Of a stretch of DNA of 8,147 nucleotides, positions 1-6,710 are shown one piece after another. The stretch comes from an uncultured Lachnospiraceae bacterium (GTDB lineage: Bacteria > Bacillota > Clostridia > Lachnospirales > Lachnospiraceae). Under the pieces are notes generated by a model. It was not told the DNA's origin. It did no database searches and worked only from the letters and a program-made list of their open reading frames with translations. The stretch covers positions 1-8,147 of the forward strand of contig CAMPBP010000046.1 in assembly GCA_946639085.1 (NCBI GenBank). Direction: 5' to 3'. The position numbers and the translations under genes were made by a program. The first letter of the stretch is position 1, and each line of letters opens with the position of its first letter.

Positions 1-142
1 CAAGAAAGTTACGTTCAACATATATCCTTTCTCTTATGTCCTTGTAGCGATACTGATTATTTCGGTGGCTATGGTCACATCGGCATTAAAGGGAAAGAGA
101 ATACAAACCCTTGAACCCGTTAAGATGATAACGGAAGAATAA
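1..142 (+). CDS. ABC transporter permease, FtsX/MacB type (C-terminal fragment)
   Basis: Open from the window edge, with whole codons starting at base 2 and a TAA at 140-142. The 46 visible residues hold one hydrophobic membrane segment (around FSYVLVAILIISVAMVTSA), then a basic turn (KGKR) and the ending IQTLEPVKMITEE. A last transmembrane helix followed by a short cytoplasmic tail of the 'L.PVK.I.EE' kind is characteristic of FtsX-like permeases of the MacB/Vex/Bce families, which couple ATP hydrolysis to mechanical work or export at the membrane. The ATPase and the rest of the permease lie outside the window. A two-component system follows directly, a common arrangement for peptide- or antibiotic-responsive transporters, but the hairpin at 153-185 suggests separate transcription. 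The substrate is unknown. Confidence 0.8.
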   Translation, partial: KKVTFNIYPFSYVLVAILIISVAMVTSALKGKRIQTLEPVKMITEE

Positions 143-152
143 AGAAATTATG

Positions 153-185
153 ACAGAATAAATCGCTTAGTGCGATTTATTCTGT
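153..185 (+). terminator. Perfect 14-bp hairpin, probable terminator after the ABC permease
   Basis: The arm ACAGAATAAATCGC (153-166) is exactly complementary to 172-185, with a 5-nt loop (167-171). It begins 11 nt after the permease stop codon. The stem is AT-rich at its base and has no clean downstream T run, so it is a moderate rather than classical intrinsic terminator. Its 3' arm overlaps the likely -35 region of the next gene. Confidence 0.6.
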
Positions 186-204
186 TCGTCGTTGATGTTA
201 TACT
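176..204 (+). promoter_or_regulatory. Candidate sigma-A promoter for the two-component operon
   Basis: A good -10 (TATACT, 199-204) lies 17 nt downstream of a weak -35 (TTTATT, 176-181). The -35 lies inside the 3' arm of the preceding hairpin. Transcription would start near 211, upstream of the ribosome binding site at 225-229. This supports the ATG at 237 rather than the in-frame TTG at 192 or ATG at 195, which would lie upstream of the transcript start. Confidence 0.5.
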
Positions 205-224
205 ATTTTAAAAACTATCGGAAA

Positions 225-229
225 GGGAG
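225..229 (+). promoter_or_regulatory. Ribosome binding site that fixes the response regulator start
   Basis: GGGAG, within AAAGGGAG, ends 7 nt before the ATG at 237. No comparable site precedes the in-frame upstream starts at 192 or 195, so translation most likely begins at 237. Confidence 0.7.
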
Positions 230-236
230 TAAAGGT

Positions 237-944
237 ATGCATTATAACTGTCTTATAGTTGACGATGAGACGGAACTTGCCCAGACCACAGCCGAATATT
301 TTAAGATGTTTGAGGTGTCGACAGCCTACGTTGACAGCGCAAAAGCCTGTTATGCCTTTTTTGAAGAAGGAAACAGCGCAGATCTTATATTGCTCGACAT
401 TAACTTGGGCGACGGTTCGGGTTTTGAAGTCTGCAAGCGCTTAAGAGAAGATATGCAGCTTCCCATCCTTTTCATAAGTGCGCGTCAAAGCGATGACGAT
501 GTTTTGATCGCTCTTTCCATAGGCGGAGACGATTACGTCAAGAAGCCTTACAGCCTGTCGGTACTGCTGGCCAAGGTCAAAGTTACTCTTAAACGTTTGG
601 GGATGACGGAAGGAACTCCGGGAGCCGCAAATCCGGAGGAAGAAAAAAGCACGTCGGAAGGCGAGATTCTTTCTTTGGACCCCAAGACCATGTCTGCGGT
701 TCTTAAGGGAAACAGGATTGCTTTAAAAGCCAAAGAGTATGCGCTTCTTTCGTGCCTCTACAACCATAAGAACACAATAGTCAAAAAGGAAGTGCTTTTT
801 GACGAAGTGTGGGGAGATGCGTTTTTCAGCGACAGTACACTTAACGTTCATATAAGAAAATTAAGAGAGAAGCTTGAAGACAATCCCAACGATCCCAAGA
901 TAATCAAAACGGTTTGGGGCACGGGATATTATCTTGAAGTATAG
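237..944 (+). CDS. OmpR/PhoB-family response regulator
   Basis: Cytoplasmic transcription factor of a two-component system, 235 residues from the chosen ATG. The receiver domain (about 1-120) begins MHYNCLIVDDE with the acidic pair D9/D10. The likely phosphoacceptor is D54 in LLDINLGDGSGF, with S81 (FISAR) and K103 (DDYVKKPY) as the other conserved switch residues. A short acidic linker (about 122-142) leads to a winged-helix DNA-binding domain (about 143-235), recognisable from LKAKEYALLSCL, the recognition-helix region STLNVHIRKLREKL, and the ending TVWGTGYYLEV. It is complete and of normal family length. The kinase gene starts 11 nt after its stop, so the two are co-transcribed. By family habit and position it may control the adjacent ABC transporter, but that is inference. 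A longer start at 192 was rejected because it overlaps the promoter. Confidence 0.93.
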   Translation: MHYNCLIVDDETELAQTTAEYFKMFEVSTAYVDSAKACYAFFEEGNSADLILLDINLGDGSGFEVCKRLREDMQLPILFISARQSDDDVLIALSIGGDDYVKKPYSLSVLLAKVKVTLKRLGMTEGTPGAANPEEEKSTSEGEILSLDPKTMSAVLKGNRIALKAKEYALLSCLYNHKNTIVKKEVLFDEVWGDAFFSDSTLNVHIRKLREKLEDNPNDPKIIKTVWGTGYYLEV

Positions 945-955
945 AGAGAAGACGT

Positions 956-2245
956 ATGAAACATTATGTGCGGATGAGCTCGATCTTTTTTATCGTAATG
1001 ATCGTGGCACTTTTGGCTTTTTATTCCACAAGCAGAAAATACATATACGAAAAAAGAGACATCACTTACTATAACGACCTCGTTTTTACCATCGAAGAGG
1101 AATATGCTTACGGAGTGAGCGAGGAAGTCCTTGAGGAAAAGTACGGTTGTGACATAGTCATTTCAAAAGAGATTCACAATCCGGAATTGGCCGATATTTA
1201 CAGCAACAACTCTTTTGTGCTGGATTTTGCTCCGAAGGGAGAGTATATCGGCAAGATCGCCTGGGCAGATTCTTTTGAGCTTTTTCATAACACAAAAAAG
1301 GCCATGTTCAACGCGGCCCTTATACTGTGGGTTATCATCTTTATCGCAGGATTCTGTGCCTTTGCGACCTTCTATTTTTCCTTCATAAAGCCTGTTGAGA
1401 ACATCAAGCATTTTTCCGAGGAGATCGCAAAAGGCAATCTCGATGAGCCTATTCCGATGCACAGGAACAATTTGTTCGGAATGTTTCTTGAGGCCTTCGA
1501 CCTTATGCGCATAAGGCTAAAGGAAGCGAGAGAAAAGGAGATCGAATCCGAAAAAGCAAGGAAAGAACTGGTAACGCAGTTAAGCCATGACATTAAGACG
1601 CCTATCGCCATTATAAAAGCAACCTGCGAATTGATGGAGCTTAAGCTTAGGATGAAAGACGGCGAGAATGAAGAACGTGATGATACGCTGGAAAAGGTGA
1701 CGCTGATCTCCAAAAAGGCACAGACCGTTACAGACATCATGAACAACGTCATGCATGCCACCATCGAAGAGCTTGAGAGCATCTCGGTAAACGTGGATAC
1801 GGAAAGTCTGAAAACGATCGATGAGTATTTAAGAAATATCAAGGACTGCGGAAATGTTATCGTAAAGAATGCTCCTCCCAAGTATCTGGTATATATGGAT
1901 AAGTTAAGACTTGAGCAGGTTATGGACAATATCATCGGTAACTCGCACAAATACGCGAATACCGATATTGAAGTAAGCTACAGCGAAGATACGGATGTTA
2001 TGATGGAGGACGGAAGCAAGGGAACCGTTGCCAAGATAACCATAAGAGATTTCGGTCCCGGTGCGGATGAAGAAGATATGACCCTTCTTTCGGAAAAATA
2101 CTACAGAGGCAAGAACGCCAAAGAAAGCAACGGTTACGGCCTGGGTCTCTATCTTGTAAAGTACTACATGGACAAGATGGGCGGAGGAATGGATTATTAC
2201 AACGACAACGGATTTGTTGTGGAACTGATGCTTAAGAAAGTTTAA
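956..2245 (+). CDS. Membrane sensor histidine kinase (HAMP, HisKA, HATPase_c)
   Basis: Partner kinase of the upstream response regulator, 429 residues. The N-terminal membrane helix is about 8-24. An extracytoplasmic sensor region of roughly 90 residues (25-114) follows, with no domain I recognise. The second helix is about 116-143. A HAMP linker begins KPVENIKHFSEEIAKGNLDEPI (145-166). The dimerisation/phosphoacceptor helix carries H211 in LVTQLSHDIKTPIAII. ATP-binding motifs are an N box (N325 and N329 in DNIIGNSHKYA), an F-like segment (LLSEKYYRGKNA, 378-389), a G1 box (DFGPGADEED) and a G2 box (NGYGLGLYLVKYY), so it looks catalytically intact. The sizeable external loop separates it from short-loop BceS-type kinases that sense through their transporter. 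The start ATG lies 11 nt after the regulator stop with a weak GAGAAG ribosome binding site. The ligand is unknown. Confidence 0.93.
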   Translation: MKHYVRMSSIFFIVMIVALLAFYSTSRKYIYEKRDITYYNDLVFTIEEEYAYGVSEEVLEEKYGCDIVISKEIHNPELADIYSNNSFVLDFAPKGEYIGKIAWADSFELFHNTKKAMFNAALILWVIIFIAGFCAFATFYFSFIKPVENIKHFSEEIAKGNLDEPIPMHRNNLFGMFLEAFDLMRIRLKEAREKEIESEKARKELVTQLSHDIKTPIAIIKATCELMELKLRMKDGENEERDDTLEKVTLISKKAQTVTDIMNNVMHATIEELESISVNVDTESLKTIDEYLRNIKDCGNVIVKNAPPKYLVYMDKLRLEQVMDNIIGNSHKYANTDIEVSYSEDTDVMMEDGSKGTVAKITIRDFGPGADEEDMTLLSEKYYRGKNAKESNGYGLGLYLVKYYMDKMGGGMDYYNDNGFVVELMLKKV

Positions 2246-2258
2246 TGGTTTACATAAC

Positions 2259-2289
2259 AGAAGAGCGTTTCGCCTTGAAACGCTCTTCT
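2259..2289. terminator. Convergent (bidirectional) terminator hairpin
   Basis: A perfect 13-bp stem, AGAAGAGCGTTTC (2259-2271) with 2277-2289 and a GCCTT loop, fills the 46-bp gap between the kinase stop (2245) and the end of the minus-strand acyltransferase (2292). Its position between convergent genes indicates it serves both. Neither side has a long T run, so the termination efficiency is uncertain. Confidence 0.7.
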
Positions 2290-2291
2290 TA

Positions 2292-3554
2292 TCACTGCTT
2301 TGCAAGTTTATAAAGTTCTTCGACAGCAAGCCTTGTCTTGGCGACTATATCCCCGGCATTTTTCGGGAAGCAGTAGTAGGCATTTTTCATATCGCCGATA
2401 TTGATCATGTCGCCGATCTCATACCAGAAGTAGTCTGCATTCAGACTGTAAGTGGAAGAGGGCTTCTGATAATAATCGATCTTACCGTTACAGCCCGTAA
2501 GATGAAAACCTTCTTTTGAGTGTGTGAGCTCTCCGGTACCGACTTTGTATAAGAATTTGCGATTGACTATCATGTATATGTCAACATCGGCTTTAAGGGA
2601 GTAAGTATCGTTTATGAGATCGTTTCTCACACATTCCCGTTCCCATTTAAACCAGTCGGGAATGTGGTTAAACTTTGCCTCGACGTTATCGCCCTTTAAG
2701 AAGCCGTATTCGTCGAGGGTATAGGAAGCGTTGCAGGCATCGCACTTTATGTGGATCCCCTTTCCAACCATTTGGCCTTCTTTGTTACAATGAGGGCATT
2801 TGTAAAGCACGCGGTTAAGCCCGTCCGCTCTGAAGGGCTCGTCTATCTTTATGTGATTTTCCTGCTGCCATTTAAACTGGTCGAAAGAAAAGCAGTCTTT
2901 AATTAGGCTGTTTATCTCCTCCACGCTCTTTTCTTCGATCTCCTCGGGACTTAAGAGATATCTGGTCTTACAACTTATGTCAACCTTTCTTATCTGGAGC
3001 ATGTTGTACAGAGGATCTCTTGTGAAGGCACCGTAGGTGTTTATCATAACTACGGGAACTTTAAGTTTTTTGATGCATTTACCGAGACTTTCGGGAAGGG
3101 TTGTTGCGGTTCCGTCAAAGGAGTAACCGGCTTCGGGATACATCAAAACGGAAGTTTTAAGCTTCCTTAACGCATAAGCCATGTCTTTTAAAAGATTAAG
3201 ATCTATAACGAACTTTTGAGTGGGTATGCAGCCCAAATGGCGCATGAGCATTTCTTTTCCGATAAAACCGTCAGTGGTGCACACGATCTGATAAGGACGG
3301 GGATAGAGCACCTTTGACGCGATCTCAAGGTCTATAAAACTTGAGTGGTTCATAAGGATAAGGCAGGGTTCGTTTTTGGGAAGCCTGTCCATATCTATTC
3401 GCTCTTCCTTAAAATGCGCTTTGTTAAGCTCGGATGTGGCAAGGAAATTAACTACCTTTTGAAGCGCAACATTTGGCTTTCTGGGGCGTCTGTGGGCCGG
3501 CCTTTTAAGTTTGATAAGTTCGTCATAGGAGATGTCTTTTATTTTGATCTTCAT
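2292..3554 (-). CDS. PlsC-like 1-acyl-glycerol-phosphate acyltransferase family protein with zinc-ribbon C-terminal extension
   Basis: 420 residues, minus strand. The first half (about 50-225) has the hallmarks of PlsC/LPLAT acyltransferases, which move a fatty acyl group onto lysophospholipids at the membrane: the catalytic HX4D motif NHSSFID (H70, D75) and the substrate-binding block MYPEAGYSFDGT (138-149), where EAG stands in for the usual EGT. The second half is not typical PlsC. It contains a four-cysteine zinc ribbon, CPHC (253-256) and CDAC (271-274), then about 145 residues rich in aromatic and charged residues with no domain I recognise. Ordinary bacterial PlsC is about 200-250 residues, so the extension is substantial. 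No clear transmembrane helix is visible. The start ATG is preceded by GGAG (3560-3563) at 5-nt spacing. It is transcribed divergently from the TraX operon. The family call is firm; the exact substrate is not known. Confidence 0.85.
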   Translation of the reverse strand: MKIKIKDISYDELIKLKRPAHRRPRKPNVALQKVVNFLATSELNKAHFKEERIDMDRLPKNEPCLILMNHSSFIDLEIASKVLYPRPYQIVCTTDGFIGKEMLMRHLGCIPTQKFVIDLNLLKDMAYALRKLKTSVLMYPEAGYSFDGTATTLPESLGKCIKKLKVPVVMINTYGAFTRDPLYNMLQIRKVDISCKTRYLLSPEEIEEKSVEEINSLIKDCFSFDQFKWQQENHIKIDEPFRADGLNRVLYKCPHCNKEGQMVGKGIHIKCDACNASYTLDEYGFLKGDNVEAKFNHIPDWFKWERECVRNDLINDTYSLKADVDIYMIVNRKFLYKVGTGELTHSKEGFHLTGCNGKIDYYQKPSSTYSLNADYFWYEIGDMINIGDMKNAYYCFPKNAGDIVAKTRLAVEELYKLAKQ

Positions 3555-3578
3555 GGCTGCTCCGAGTGTTTTCTTTCT

Positions 3579-3607
3579 ATCATACTACCTTAAGGTAAAA
3601 AGAAAAA
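3579..3607 (-). promoter_or_regulatory. Candidate promoter of the PlsC-like gene
   Basis: Reading the minus strand, TATGAT (3579-3584) is a fair -10, about 25 nt before the ATG. The -35 at 17-nt spacing (TTTTTC, 3602-3607) is poor, so expression may be weak or need an activator. A 12-bp palindrome fills most of the spacer. Confidence 0.4.
3586..3597. repeat. 12-bp perfect palindrome TACCTTAAGGTA, possible operator
   Basis: A perfect inverted repeat placed 1 bp upstream of the minus-strand -10, where a bound dimeric repressor would block RNA polymerase. No regulator is encoded next to it, and I saw no second copy in the window. The operator role is inferred from position alone. Confidence 0.4.
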
Positions 3608-3610
3608 GCA

Positions 3611-3670
3611 ACTTAGGCCCAATGTTGCAAAACGGAGCAAAATTGTTGTGGCAAGATTGTGCACTTAGGC
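3611..3670 (+). repeat. Direct repeat ACTTAGGC (3611-3618 and 3663-3670) in the divergent promoter region
   Basis: Two exact 8-bp copies, start to start 52 bp apart (about five helical turns), flank the region between the divergent promoters; both are preceded by a GCA-like context. The second copy abuts the likely -10 of the TraX operon. It may be a regulator site, but an 8-bp match can arise by chance. Confidence 0.25.
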
Positions 3671-3677
3671 GTAAAAT
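3649..3677 (+). promoter_or_regulatory. Tentative promoter of the TraX operon
   Basis: TAAAAT (3672-3677) is a reasonable -10, 30 nt upstream of the start codon. The corresponding -35 (TGGCAA, 3649-3654, 17-nt spacing) matches the consensus at only three positions. TTTAAT at 3678-3683 is an alternative -10. Confidence 0.35.
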
Positions 3678-3706
3678 TTTAATGATTCAAAAAGGAGAAT
3701 GATACA

Positions 3707-4420
3707 GTGAATATTTCAATCAACAGAAACCAACTTAAATATTTGGCGATAATCGCCATGGTGATCGATCACATCGGGTGGACTTTTGTTTCCATAGCAT
3801 CCATCCAGGGGCAGGTAATGCACTTTTTCGGAAGACTCACGGGGCCGATCATGGCATTTATGCTTTACGAAGGCTATCTTCACACCAAGGACATTAAAAA
3901 GTATGCATTAAGACTTGGTATTTTTGCACTTATCTCGTGGCCTGCATACAGTTTCTACGAAACAAGCAACTTCTTTGCCCTTCAGTTCGGCGTTATTTAC
4001 ACGCTGTTTTTAGCGCTTCTGACCCTTTGGATGTGGGACAAAGCAAATATCAAAAAATGGCTTAAGATAGTTCTTGTTGTGGTGGCTTGCATTTTGTCAT
4101 TGTTCGGTGACTGGCCCATATTCGATATTTTGTGGCCGTTGTTTTTATTTATCTATAAGGACGATCCGAAAAAGCAGTGGACATCATTTGCAATCGTAAC
4201 GGCTGTAGAAGTCATTCTGGTAAATCTGACATCGATCACATCAGCCATTCCTTACAGGCAGGTTTTCCAGATCGGTGCATTTATGGTTATTCCGATATTG
4301 GCATGTTGGTACAACGGTAAACCCGGCAAAAAGAACGCGTTCAACAAGTGGTTCTTCTACGTATTCTATCCGGTACATCTTTTGATATTGGCTTTAATAG
4401 TAACGTTGATCAATAAATAG
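3707..4420 (+). CDS. TraX-family integral membrane protein (putative acyl/acetyltransferase)
   Basis: 237 residues beginning at GTG, with AAAGGAG (3691-3696... ending at G3697 region) about 10 nt upstream. Family hallmarks are the N-terminal block NRNQLKYLAIIAMVIDHIG (residues 7-24, with D21/H22), the segment GRLTGPIMAFMLYEGYLHT (42-60), and a C-terminal block with YNGKPGKKN (202-210) and KWFFYVFYPVHLLIL (214-228). About seven or eight hydrophobic stretches make it polytopic. The founding member, F-plasmid TraX, N-acetylates pilin, and the fold resembles membrane acyltransferase 3 proteins. Chromosomal copies without conjugation genes, as here, are common in Clostridia and presumably acylate another surface molecule. 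It is the first gene of the run of four; the hydrolase begins 29 nt later. Family membership is firm; the substrate is unknown. Confidence 0.9.
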   Translation: MNISINRNQLKYLAIIAMVIDHIGWTFVSIASIQGQVMHFFGRLTGPIMAFMLYEGYLHTKDIKKYALRLGIFALISWPAYSFYETSNFFALQFGVIYTLFLALLTLWMWDKANIKKWLKIVLVVVACILSLFGDWPIFDILWPLFLFIYKDDPKKQWTSFAIVTAVEVILVNLTSITSAIPYRQVFQIGAFMVIPILACWYNGKPGKKNAFNKWFFYVFYPVHLLILALIVTLINK

Positions 4421-4449
4421 TCTGTTTTAAACGGATATGAAGGTATTAA

Positions 4450-5415
4450 ATGGACAAGCACGAAGAAAAAGCAAAAGAAAGATCCAATCAGGAAAAAAAG
4501 ACAGAAGAGAAGATAAAAGGAAGGCTCTTAAAGGCTTTTAAGGCGGTGAACTCCATATCGGGCAAATCCCTTACGGAGGCGGACATAAAGCGCCAGAGAG
4601 CTGCCCTTGAGAGAGCCGGAAAGCTTGTGGCACACACTTCTGACATTTTGGCGCGCCCCTTTACATTGGGCGATCTTCATTGTCAGGAGTTTACCCCCGA
4701 GTTTGCCCACAATCCCAAGTATGTGGTGATGTATGCACACGGAGGCGGATATATTTGCGGGGGACTTGATTACGCAAGGATACTTTCGGCCAAACTGGCC
4801 ATAGCGACGGGCTTTACGACTTATTCCTTCGCTTACAGGCTGGCTCCCGAGCATCCTTATCCGGAGGCTCTTGACGATGCCATGAGCATGTGGGATTATC
4901 TTACAGGGGCGGTGAAGGACGCCGATCATATTTTGCTTGCGGGTGATTCGGCAGGCGGAAATCTGGTGCTTTGCCTTACACAAAAGCTTAAAGAAGAAAA
5001 TCGACCTTTACCTAAGGCGATACTTCTTTTCAGCCCCTGGACGGATATGACCGGAACAGCACCTTCGTACGATGAAAACTGTGAGGTTGATCCGACTCTT
5101 ACAAAAGAGTATGTGATCGGCGCCGCCAAGGTTTACATAAGTTCGAAAGGCAATCCTTGGGATCCGCGGTTCAGCCCGTTATACGGAGATTTTTCTTCGT
5201 TCCCTCCTACCTATATCATGGCGGGGCGAAACGAGATATTGCTGGATGACAGCATAAGACTTAAAGAGAAGATCGCAGAAGCCGGCGGTAACGCGGTTTT
5301 GGACATAGAAGAGGACGGATGGCATGTATATCAGCAACTTCCGATCCCGTTGGCAAAGCGTGCGATGAAACGCCTTTCATCCTATGTGACTTCTTTAATA
5401 TACGATGAGACGTAG
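4450..5415 (+). CDS. Alpha/beta hydrolase of the hormone-sensitive lipase (HSL, family IV) type
   Basis: 321 residues, expected to hydrolyse small or acyl esters. The HGGG oxyanion-hole motif (97-100, in YAHGGGYICGG) and the nucleophile elbow GDSAGG (165-170, S167) define the HSL/family IV esterases. RLAPEHPYPEAL (130-141) is the usual conserved stretch between them. The likely catalytic histidine is H292 in DGWHVYQ. At the catalytic acid position, where many relatives read DPLRDE, this protein has NEILLDDS, so E262 or D266 would serve. The first 35 residues are highly charged (KHEEKAKERSNQEKK), with no signal peptide, implying a cytoplasmic or membrane-peripheral enzyme. The ATG has GAAGG 6 nt upstream. 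The short gaps (29 bp before, 41 bp after) with no terminator place it in an operon with the two acyltransferases, suggesting it removes or transfers an acyl ester in the same pathway. Confidence 0.9.
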   Translation: MDKHEEKAKERSNQEKKTEEKIKGRLLKAFKAVNSISGKSLTEADIKRQRAALERAGKLVAHTSDILARPFTLGDLHCQEFTPEFAHNPKYVVMYAHGGGYICGGLDYARILSAKLAIATGFTTYSFAYRLAPEHPYPEALDDAMSMWDYLTGAVKDADHILLAGDSAGGNLVLCLTQKLKEENRPLPKAILLFSPWTDMTGTAPSYDENCEVDPTLTKEYVIGAAKVYISSKGNPWDPRFSPLYGDFSSFPPTYIMAGRNEILLDDSIRLKEKIAEAGGNAVLDIEEDGWHVYQQLPIPLAKRAMKRLSSYVTSLIYDET

Positions 5416-5456
5416 AGGTTTCTTTGTACCCGATAAACTATTGAAACGAGGCGCTT

Positions 5457-6710
5457 ATGGGAAGCGATAATTGGTATAAAGTTGATAATGTGGCCAAAGT
5501 GTTTTTAGCTACCGTGACAAAGCGTGATCCCAGATCTTTGAGAGTCAGCTGTATGCTTAAAGAGGCTGTGGACCCGGATATATTGCAAAACGCGGTGCTT
5601 TCCGCAATTCAGGACAGACCGCAGATGCAGGTAAGGTTCAGAAGAGGCATTTTCTGGCACTATATGGAGGATACGGACATTCTTCCGAAGGTGAGCGAGG
5701 AGAGCGACCGTATGTGTTTAAATCTTTACGCTCCTGCCAAGGCAATGCTCCATTACAAGGTCACATATTTTAAAAACAGGATAAATCTCGATATGTTTCA
5801 TGCTCTTTCCGACGGTACGGGAGCATTGGAGTTTTTGAATATCATTGTACTCGACTATCTTAAACTTAAGTATCCAAAAGAGTTTGACGATGTGACCGTT
5901 CATTCGGGAGCATGCGCTGATGATCTCAATCAGGACAGTTTCAGACAGTTTTTCGAGAATATGACACTGTCGGGAGGCACCTACAAAAAGAAGGCTTATA
6001 AGCCGGGAACTCTTAAACTTCCCTACAATCAGCTTCAGTTTTTTGAGATACATATGCCTGTAGACGTTATGTTAAAGCAGGCAAAAGAACTTAAAGTATC
6101 TCTTACTAGTTTCTTCGGCGCCGCATGGATGATGGCCATTCACAACGGTATGCCGCCCATGAAGAGAAAACTACCCGTGACCATCACTTTGCCGGTCAAT
6201 TTAAGAAATTATTATCCCTCGCAGACTTCGAGGAATTTCTTTAATAACGTTTATGTAACGCACATATTTGATAAGGAGATATCCTTTGAAGAGTTGGCCC
6301 GGGAATTTGACGTGACGCTTAAAAGCCAGCTTACCGAAGACAAGATCAAAAAGCAGATGGAGCGTTTTGAAACGATGGAATATGTGGCACCGGTCCGCGC
6401 AGTTCCGCTGTTTATAAAGCAGCTGGTAGTAAGGTCGGGCTCGAGAATAAGCGACCGTAAGGCATCCATGGTATTCTCGAATCTGGGTGTACTTAATCCG
6501 CCCAAGACAGTTGCTGACAAGATAGACAACTACAGCACTTTCTGCAGTTCGATGAATCTTTTCGCCACCGTATCAAGCTACAAGAATGAGCTTACTTTCG
6601 GAGTTTCATCTCCTTACATAAGCACCTCAGCCGTAAAGAATTTCGTCAGATTCTTTTCCGAAAAAGGTGTGGATATCACTGTATATGCTACGGAGGTGGT
6701 GGGAGCATGA
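5457..6710 (+). CDS. HxxxDG acyltransferase, alcohol acetyltransferase/condensation-domain-like
   Basis: 417 residues. Its key signature is FHALSDGTGALEFL (114-127), where H115-x3-D119-G120 matches the catalytic HxxxDG motif of the CoA-dependent acyltransferase superfamily (alcohol acetyltransferases, PapA-type and NRPS condensation domains). The architecture fits: an N-terminal lobe with ILQNAVLSAIQDRPQMQVRF-like sequence (42-61) leading to the motif, then a C-terminal lobe with TLPVNLRNYYPSQTSRNFFNN (244-264) and VFSNLG (339-344), the latter resembling the latch/floor-loop region. No carrier-protein or adenylation domain is present, so it is a standalone enzyme rather than an NRPS module. 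It would move an acyl group from CoA or another thioester to an alcohol or amine. GAGG (5448-5451) lies 5 nt before the ATG. The stop codon overlaps the start of the next gene (ATGA), implying translational coupling. Donor and acceptor are unknown. Confidence 0.75.
   Translation: MGSDNWYKVDNVAKVFLATVTKRDPRSLRVSCMLKEAVDPDILQNAVLSAIQDRPQMQVRFRRGIFWHYMEDTDILPKVSEESDRMCLNLYAPAKAMLHYKVTYFKNRINLDMFHALSDGTGALEFLNIIVLDYLKLKYPKEFDDVTVHSGACADDLNQDSFRQFFENMTLSGGTYKKKAYKPGTLKLPYNQLQFFEIHMPVDVMLKQAKELKVSLTSFFGAAWMMAIHNGMPPMKRKLPVTITLPVNLRNYYPSQTSRNFFNNVYVTHIFDKEISFEELAREFDVTLKSQLTEDKIKKQMERFETMEYVAPVRAVPLFIKQLVVRSGSRISDRKASMVFSNLGVLNPPKTVADKIDNYSTFCSSMNLFATVSSYKNELTFGVSSPYISTSAVKNFVRFFSEKGVDITVYATEVVGA

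Noticed and set aside
192..236. Longer N-terminus of the response regulator (starts at 192 or 195).
   Set aside because: It overlaps the likely -10 at 199-204, has no ribosome binding site, and adds residues before the canonical receiver start; the ATG at 237 has GGGAG at 7-nt spacing.
1372..1950. 192-residue minus-strand ORF within the histidine kinase gene.
   Set aside because: It is antisense to well-conserved kinase motifs, its Ser/Leu-rich composition is typical of a shadow, and it has no promoter or ribosome binding site.
1904..2329. 141-residue minus-strand ORF spanning the kinase end and the acyltransferase end.
   Set aside because: It crosses the convergent terminator and overlaps the real coding ends of both genes.
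3345..3593. 82-residue plus-strand ORF antisense to the start of the PlsC-like gene.
   Set aside because: It is antisense to the HX4D region and runs through that gene's promoter; no supporting signals.
5457..6710. Reading the HxxxDG protein as part of an NRPS cluster.
   Set aside because: No adenylation, carrier or thioesterase domain occurs in the window; it is a standalone acyltransferase.
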